6,400 nt of DNA, from positions 1,676-8,075 of the forward strand of contig DMNE01000328.1 in assembly GCA_003453735.1 (NCBI GenBank). The letters are read 5' to 3'. The notes under the pieces are model-generated. The model worked only from the letters and a program-made list of their open reading frames with translations. It was not told where the DNA came from and made no database searches. The stretch's first letter is position 1. Each line of letters opens with the position of its first letter. The translations under genes were made by a program, and so were the position numbers. This document shows, one piece after another, positions 1-4,205 of this stretch. The stretch comes from Nitrospiraceae bacterium (GTDB taxonomy: Bacteria; Nitrospirota; Thermodesulfovibrionia; Thermodesulfovibrionales; UBA9159).

Positions 1-279
1 AATGAGACGTATATCGGCGGGGAGAAACCCGGAAGACGAGGACGCGGAGCAATGGGAAAAACGTTGGTAGTAATCGCGGCACAAGAGGATCGAGAAGCGA
101 CCAGCCGCATTCGTTTGAAACAGGTAAGTGACGCATCGGCGGAGAGTTTGGAAGGGGCTGTCCTGGAGACGATTGAGCCGGGATCGGTGATTAAAACAGA
201 TGGATGGGATGGCTACAACGGATTGCGATCATTGGGATACAAACATAAGGTCATTCGCGCCAGAACTAGAGCCTATTAA
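1..279 (+). pseudogene. IS1595-family (ISXO2-like) transposase, 3' remnant
   Basis: The frame is open from the first base of the window to a TAA at 277-279 (92 codons). It reads like the middle of an ISXO2-like DDE transposase: ETYIGG followed by a basic Gly/Arg/Lys stretch, then a beta-strand segment (KTLVVIAAQE), then KTDGWDGYNGL, which holds the second catalytic Asp (window residue 67). The family normally continues with a His/Asn-containing third catalytic motif and a YLDEF/FNRR-type tail. None of that follows the stop in any forward frame that I could read. The first visible residue is Asn (AAT), at the place where family members usually carry the first catalytic Asp before ETYIGG. The gene therefore appears truncated and probably inactive. 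The 5' end lies outside the window and I could not locate terminal inverted repeats. The family call is from recognised motifs, not a search. Confidence 0.75.
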
Positions 280-488
280 CCGCATACATGTATTGACCAT
301 GAATTAACGGAAGGAATTTCTACCGACAGAAGATCGGAAACGCAAGCATCAAGGTTACCCGATAGGAAAATGGTATGGACGTGGAAGGCGAATGAGTATC
401 GGCAGATGGATGGAAGACCTCATGGAACTGTCTGAATATGTGACCTAAAATAACAGTTACGAGGTCATTTTGCAATCGAAACTTCAAA

Positions 489-517
489 TTGACACGAATC
501 GCTTCCCGTGATATAAA
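489..517 (+). promoter_or_regulatory. Sigma-70 promoter, extended -10
   Basis: TTGACA (489-494) matches the -35 consensus exactly. A 17-base spacer follows, then TATAAA (512-517), which is five of six against TATAAT. TG at 509-510 adds an extended -10 element (TGaTATAAA). Transcription would start near 524 and read into the CBS-domain gene, leaving an untranslated leader of about 165 nt. The sequence just upstream is A/T-rich. This is by far the best promoter match that I found in the window. Confidence 0.75.
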
Positions 518-630
518 AAAGAATGCTTGACTGTCCGGACGAAGCGTAAGCCTCATAGGGAGGTGGTCGCTCGTATTGTACTTATGAGCCCTGTTGGCAA
601 ATCAACATCTCTGCAGCGACATTGCATATC

Positions 631-655
631 GGAAAGCGGCCCTTTCCGCGGAAAG
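631..655 (+). repeat. Alternating inverted repeats in the leader
   Basis: Three arms follow each other: GGAAAG (631-636), CTTTCC (642-647) and GGAAAG (650-655). The middle arm can pair with either neighbour. The right-hand pairing is part of a perfect 14-base palindrome (CTTTCCGCGGAAAG, 642-655), and the left-hand pairing makes a hairpin with a 5-base loop. The element lies about 20 bases before the Shine-Dalgarno of the CBS gene. It could be a protein-binding palindrome or a pair of mutually exclusive RNA hairpins; the sequence alone does not decide. Confidence 0.45.
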
Positions 656-688
656 CATTAGTATTTTCAAGGGAGAGGAGGCGACTCA

Positions 689-1141
689 ATGCTTAAGTCA
701 ATGATCAACTCAATCCTAACCGTTGAAGAACTTTTGAGAACAAAGGGTGATGAAATCTGGTCAATCTCTCCTCAAGCAATAGTATATCGGGCTCTCGAAA
801 TAATGGCTGACAAGGGCGTGGGCGCTCTGGTTGTCATCGACAATGGGAAGGTCGCTGGGATCTTCTCGGAACGTGACTATGCACGGAAGGTTATCCTTAA
901 AGGGAAGTCTTCCAGAGAGACTACGGTTAGCGAACTAATGACCCGGACAGTTTTTTACGTGACTCCCAAGAATACGCTTCAGGAGAGTATGGCACTTATG
1001 ACGGCTAAACAAATCCGCCATTTGCCGGTCTTTGATAACGGGAGATTGGTAGGCATCATAACACCCGGCGATGTGATCAAGAAGATTATTGCCGAGCAGG
1101 AACATGCCATCAACCTGCTTGAACAGTATGTTGCCAGTTAA
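689..1141 (+). CDS. CBS-domain-pair protein (150 aa)
   Basis: This is a stand-alone small protein made of two CBS domains (a Bateman module). CBS1 covers roughly residues 22-70, with the hallmark end GIFSERDYARKV. CBS2 covers roughly 85-135, ending GIITPGDVIKKI. A short C-terminal tail follows (EHAINLLEQYVAS), as is usual in this family. No enzyme domain, signal peptide or membrane segment is visible. CBS pairs bind adenine nucleotides such as AMP, ATP, NAD or SAM and act as energy or redox sensors, but the ligand and partner cannot be read here. The ATG at 689 is chosen because AGGAGG (676-681) sits 7 bases upstream; Met5 is a possible but less well placed start. The gene has its own strong promoter at 489-517. 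It is separated by 323 bases from the downstream redox operon, so it is probably not co-translated with it. Confidence 0.88.
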   Translation: MLKSMINSILTVEELLRTKGDEIWSISPQAIVYRALEIMADKGVGALVVIDNGKVAGIFSERDYARKVILKGKSSRETTVSELMTRTVFYVTPKNTLQESMALMTAKQIRHLPVFDNGRLVGIITPGDVIKKIIAEQEHAINLLEQYVAS

Positions 1142-1464
1142 GGTTACGATTTCATCAGGATGCATGCAGTTACCGTGCTGGTAATGGTTGGTGATAATTG
1201 ATTGGTATGAAGATTAGCTTCGGTGACCTATGCTAATTAGTGGCCGTGAGATAAGCGAGGGTTAGTGATTGTTCGGGAATCTCTTTGGAGCTCCTTCTCT
1301 GTCGCTTCCGTACCAAGACCTTACGCATGCCGGAACGCACGATGGAAGGAATTACCATTTGCGCATGCGTGACTGTCTCATCCGCGCTCTTTTCATAAGA
1401 AGACCCGGTCGATCAAAAGGTTGCAGAGTCGAGTTAGGAGGAGCATCATGAACGGGAGGAAATT
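1142..1464. other. Intergenic regulatory region upstream of the redox operon
   Basis: No recognisable gene is present. A 60-codon frame beginning with TTG at 1269 has no family resemblance and is not called. The region holds a 25-base dyad at 1213-1237, a perfect palindrome GGAGCTCC (1287-1294), and a perfect 8-base inverted repeat of ACGCATGC (1323-1330) with GCATGCGT (1363-1370). Just before the operon there are two Shine-Dalgarno-like sequences (1436-1441 and 1454-1460). I found no clear sigma-70 promoter and no exact sigma-54 promoter. The promoter of the operon is therefore unassigned. There is also no convincing terminator behind the CBS gene. Confidence 0.5.
1213..1237. promoter_or_regulatory. 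Dyad-symmetric candidate operator
   Basis: ATTAGC (1213-1218) and GCTAAT (1232-1237) are perfect inverted arms. Nested between them on the same centre (1225) are GGT (1222-1224) and ACC (1226-1228). Ten of the twelve base pairs around the central base are symmetric. The arms are about two helical turns apart in total, and there is no following T-run, so a binding site for a dimeric regulator is more likely than a terminator. It lies 228 bases before the start of the redox operon and 72 bases after the CBS gene. The cognate regulator is unknown. Confidence 0.4.
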
Positions 1465-1468
1465 GTGA
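1448..1468 (+). CDS. Possible six-codon leader ORF (MNGRKL)
   Basis: An ATG at 1448-1450 is preceded, with a 6-base gap, by AGGAGG (1436-1441), which is a better ribosome site than that of the following gene. It encodes MNGRKL and stops at TGA (1466-1468). That stop overlaps the GTG start (1465-1467) of the receiver/NuoE gene in a different frame. Inside the mini-ORF, GGGAGGA (1454-1460) serves as the ribosome site for that GTG. The arrangement would allow translational coupling or competition for ribosomes. It may also be accidental: the ORF is very short and no conservation data are available. Confidence 0.3.
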   Translation: MNGRKL

Positions 1469-2331
1469 AAACACGAATTCTCGTTGTAGACGATGACGAG
1501 GGGGTGGTCAAAAGCTGTAAACGTGCGCTAGAGAGCAAAGGGTTCCAGGTGGAGGGCGAGATCGACGCCGAAAAAGCCCTCGAAAAACTGAAAGTAGTCT
1601 CTTACGACCTCATGATAACCGAACTCGTGATGCTAAAGCTTGACGGCGTTCGCCTCATCCGAAACGCAAAGATTATTAATCCCGCGATCGGCGTGATCGT
1701 CCTTACGGGTTACCCCTCGCCGGAGGCAATACGAGAAACCCTGCAGATCGGTGCGATCGACTTCCTCGCCAAGCCCTTCTTCCCTGAAATCCTCGGTGAT
1801 GTCGTGGGAAAGGCCCTTTTGTACAAGAAGGCCGCCCGGGTCTACGCGGCTCAGGAAGAATTCGATATCGATAAGATCAACGCGATCTTAAGAGAGAGCA
1901 GGAAGCGACCAGAGCGCCTGATACCGGTGCTTCAGGATATACAGGATGTTACCGGCTACCTGCCGCCATCCATACAGAAGCTGGTCAGCCGGGAATTAAA
2001 CGTGCCGGTCAGCAAGGTCTCCGGCGTGGTAACCTTCTACTTCATGTTTACCATGACACCGAAGGGTAAACACCGGATACGAATCTGTACCGGCACGGCC
2101 TGCCACGTAAAGGGAGCCGAACAGAACTACCGGCGGGTAAAGGGCTACCTGGGCCTGCAGGATAATGAGACAATGACGGAAGACAAGTTCTTTTCCGTTG
2201 AGACGGTGCGATGCGTGGGTGCGTGCAGTCTTGCTCCGGTGGCGGATTTCGATGGAGCGATCGAAGGACTTGTCACACCGGATGCGATAACGAAAAAAAT
2301 TGATCAGACTAGGGGGATGCACAAATGCTGA
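1465..2331 (+). CDS. Receiver domain-NuoE fusion: [2Fe-2S] NADH dehydrogenase subunit E (288 aa)
   Basis: Residues 1-122 form a CheY-like receiver domain: acidic triad D9-D11, T81 in VLTGY and K103 in LAKPF. The phospho-acceptor position, however, is Glu53 (ITELVMLKLDG, codon GAA 1621-1623), and the usual Pro after Met is Leu57. Residues 130-288 are a full-length NuoE/HndA/HydC-type thioredoxin-fold ferredoxin. Its helical start includes RPERLIPVLQDIQDVTGYLP, and the [2Fe-2S] ligands are C208 and C213 (CTGTAC) and C250 and C254 (CVGAC). NuoE passes electrons between the flavin subunit and other iron-sulfur clusters. The start is GTG at 1465, supported by GGGAGGA at 1454-1460; no in-frame upstream start fits. 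The gene overlaps the next by 7 bases (ATGCTGA), so a 1:1 partnership with the NuoF-type subunit is likely. I infer that the receiver part acts as a structural or regulatory docking module rather than as a phospho-switch. No DNA-binding domain is present. Confidence 0.9.
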   Translation: MKTRILVVDDDEGVVKSCKRALESKGFQVEGEIDAEKALEKLKVVSYDLMITELVMLKLDGVRLIRNAKIINPAIGVIVLTGYPSPEAIRETLQIGAIDFLAKPFFPEILGDVVGKALLYKKAARVYAAQEEFDIDKINAILRESRKRPERLIPVLQDIQDVTGYLPPSIQKLVSRELNVPVSKVSGVVTFYFMFTMTPKGKHRIRICTGTACHVKGAEQNYRRVKGYLGLQDNETMTEDKFFSVETVRCVGACSLAPVADFDGAIEGLVTPDAITKKIDQTRGMHKC

Positions 2332-4205
2332 TACGTAGTGAGTCGGCCCTGGAGAGGATCAAGGAAGATTTCGAGCTTCGGCAGCATGTCCGCGTAAATC
2401 TCCTTTTGTGCGGCGGAACTGGCTGCCGGGCCACAAAAAGCGCTGCAGTGAAGGATTCACTGGAGGAGGAGCTGAAGAAACGAGGCATTACGGATACAGC
2501 CATAATGCTCACAGGATGTAAGGGGTTCTGCGCAAATGGTCCTACACTCGTAGTCGATCCCGGCGGAGTCTTTTATCAGAAGGTCAAACCCGAAGATGCT
2601 TCTTTGATTGTCGAAGAGCATGTAGTGAACAGCCGGCCGATAGAAAAACTCATGTACCTTGACCCCGCCACGAAAGCGAGGATTTCCCTCATGAGGGAAA
2701 TCCCGTTTTTTAAGAAACAGGAGATACGCGCCTTACGTAATCTCGGTCGCATCGATCCTTTTAGTATCAACCACTATATCGCCCGTGACGGCTATCGGGC
2801 GGCTGCCAAAGCCATTCTCCATATGACGGCTGAAGAAGTTATCCGCGAGGTGATGAAGTCGGGGATACGCGGTCGCGGCGGTGCGGGCTTCCCTACGGGG
2901 ATCAAATGGGAACTCTGCTCTAGGAACCCCGCTAAGCTGAAGTACATCATCTGTAACGGCGACGAGGGCGATCCCGGAGCCTTTATGGACAGGGGAGTGA
3001 TGGAATCAGACCCCCATGCGGTCATTGAGGGAATGATAATCGCCGCGAAGGCCATTGGCTCTCCGAAGGGATACATTTACGTGCGGGCAGAATACCCTCT
3101 TGCGATAGAAACTCTGAGTGCGGCTCTCGGGCAGGCGAGAGCATACGGCTTGCTCGGCACGAACCTTTTCGGCACAGATTTCTCCATGGACATCGAGATT
3201 TACAGGGGCGCAGGGGCCTTTGTCTGTGGCGAAGAGACGGCATTGATCTCCTCTATCGAGGGCGATCGGGGCAACCCTGTTCCGAAGCCCCCCTTTCCTG
3301 TTCATCAGGGCCTGTGGAAAAGGCCAACCGTTATCAATAACGTCGAAACCCTGGCTAACATACCCCAAATAATTCTGAGAGGGGCAGATTGGTTCAAAAG
3401 TGTCGGAACAGAAAAATCCACCGGCACGAAGGTCTTCGCCCTCACGGGGGATATACAGAATATCGGACTCATAGAGATTCCGATGGGAATCCCACTGAAA
3501 CAGATCATTGAGGACATAGGCGGCGGCGTGCCGAAGGGCAGGAAGTTGAAGGCTGTGCAACTCGGCGGCCCTTCGGGCGGCTGTATACCTCATGATATGC
3601 TTGATACGCCGGTCACGTACGAGGACATCGTAAAGACAGGGGCGATTGTGGGCTCAGGCGGCATGGTGGTGATGAGTGATCGGAGTTGTATGGTCGATGT
3701 AGCGAAGTTCTTCCTCGGGTTCACAAAAGACGAATCGTGTGGAAAGTGCGTCGCCTGCAGGGAAGGGACGAAGGTCATGCTAAGCATTCTCGAGGACATA
3801 ACGGAGGGGCAGGCAACCCTTGAGGATCTCGCCGACCTCGAAGACCTCGCCGAGGACGTTCGCAAGGCCTCGCTCTGCGGCCTTGGTCAGACAGCGCCCA
3901 ATCCAGTGCTGAGCACCATCAGGTATTTCCGGCACGAGTACGAGGAGCACATACTCAATAAGCGCTGTCCCACCGGTGTCTGCAGGAAACTGACGACTTT
4001 CGAGGTCGACCCAGAAACTTGTACGGGTTGTACCGCCTGCGCACTCAAGTGTCCCGTTTCGGCAATAGCAGGGGAAAAGAAGAAATCCCATCGGATCGAC
4101 CAATCCCGATGCATTGTTTGCCGCATGTGTTACGAAACCTGTAAGTTCGGGGCTATCCGAATCGGGTCGGCTTTCCCTCTACCCGGGAAGGAGGTATCAG
4201 TATGA
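2325..4205 (+). CDS. nuoF: NuoF/HydB/HndC-type NAD(P)H-binding flavin iron-sulfur subunit (626 aa)
   Basis: This is the FMN and NAD(P)H-binding subunit of a soluble dehydrogenase. Domains in order: an N-terminal thioredoxin-like [2Fe-2S] domain with C29, C34, C65 and C69 (about residues 20-105); the flavin/nucleotide core with RGRGGAGFPTG (182-192), NGDEGDPGAF (211-220) and CGEETALI (301-308); an SLBB-like region; the NuoF [4Fe-4S] site C472, C475, C478 and C518; H542 with C548 and C553, matching the conserved His/Cys site described as zinc-binding in HydB-type proteins; and a C-terminal pair of ferredoxin clusters (C566, C569, C572, C576 and C596, C599, C602, C606). NuoF of complex I is about 420-450 aa, so both ends are the extensions typical of HydB/HndC, a class that includes electron-bifurcating hydrogenases and formate dehydrogenases. 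ATG 2325 follows AGGGGGA (2311-2317) with 7 bases between. The gene overlaps its neighbours by 7 and 4 bases. The electron partner (NAD or NADP, ferredoxin or other) is not decided by the sequence. Confidence 0.93.
   Translation: MLIRSESALERIKEDFELRQHVRVNLLLCGGTGCRATKSAAVKDSLEEELKKRGITDTAIMLTGCKGFCANGPTLVVDPGGVFYQKVKPEDASLIVEEHVVNSRPIEKLMYLDPATKARISLMREIPFFKKQEIRALRNLGRIDPFSINHYIARDGYRAAAKAILHMTAEEVIREVMKSGIRGRGGAGFPTGIKWELCSRNPAKLKYIICNGDEGDPGAFMDRGVMESDPHAVIEGMIIAAKAIGSPKGYIYVRAEYPLAIETLSAALGQARAYGLLGTNLFGTDFSMDIEIYRGAGAFVCGEETALISSIEGDRGNPVPKPPFPVHQGLWKRPTVINNVETLANIPQIILRGADWFKSVGTEKSTGTKVFALTGDIQNIGLIEIPMGIPLKQIIEDIGGGVPKGRKLKAVQLGGPSGGCIPHDMLDTPVTYEDIVKTGAIVGSGGMVVMSDRSCMVDVAKFFLGFTKDESCGKCVACREGTKVMLSILEDITEGQATLEDLADLEDLAEDVRKASLCGLGQTAPNPVLSTIRYFRHEYEEHILNKRCPTGVCRKLTTFEVDPETCTGCTACALKCPVSAIAGEKKKSHRIDQSRCIVCRMCYETCKFGAIRIGSAFPLPGKEVSV
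4188..4195 (+). promoter_or_regulatory. Full-consensus ribosome binding site
   Basis: AAGGAGGT is fully complementary to the 3' end of 16S rRNA and lies 6 bases before the ATG at 4202. It is inside the last codons of the NuoF-type gene. It fixes the start of the molybdopterin subunit and suggests strong independent initiation as well as coupling through the ATGA overlap. Confidence 0.8.

Larger units (their letters stand above)
280..688. other. Gene-free region between the transposase remnant and the CBS gene
   Basis: No convincing protein gene is present on either strand: the forward frames are broken by stops, and the one minus-strand frame (320-556) lacks a ribosome site. The left part (280-480) may be decayed element DNA, but I recognise nothing in it. 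The right part holds a strong promoter at 489-517, followed by a leader of about 165 nt. Within that leader, CTCATA (552-557) can pair with TATGAG (583-588), and a second, more compact inverted-repeat cluster lies at 631-655. No terminator with a U-tract was seen. Confidence 0.55.

Noticed and set aside
320..556. Minus-strand 78-codon frame in the left gene-free region
   Set aside because: The sequence before its ATG is C-rich with no Shine-Dalgarno, it runs against the strong + strand promoter, and the product has no recognisable features.
527..558. Second -35-like TTGACT downstream of the main promoter
   Set aside because: No -10 hexamer occurs at a 16-18 base spacing, so the pair at 489-517 explains the region better.
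1170..1184. Hairpin TTACC/GGTAA behind the CBS gene as a terminator
   Set aside because: The stem is only five pairs, A/T-rich, and not followed by a T-run.
1343..1363. Possible sigma-54 promoter (GG at 1348-1349, GC at 1361-1362)
   Set aside because: The gap between GG and GC is 11 bases instead of the required 10, and the -24 element does not match TGGCA.
1269..1451. Plus-strand 60-codon frame starting with TTG
   Set aside because: The composition is unremarkable, there is no family resemblance, and the region contains several inverted repeats that look regulatory. A GAGGG at 1257-1261 is the only support for a start.
3006..3593. Minus-strand open frame (195 codons) opposite the NuoF-type gene
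   Set aside because: It lies entirely within a strongly conserved NuoF coding region and its translation resembles no known family.
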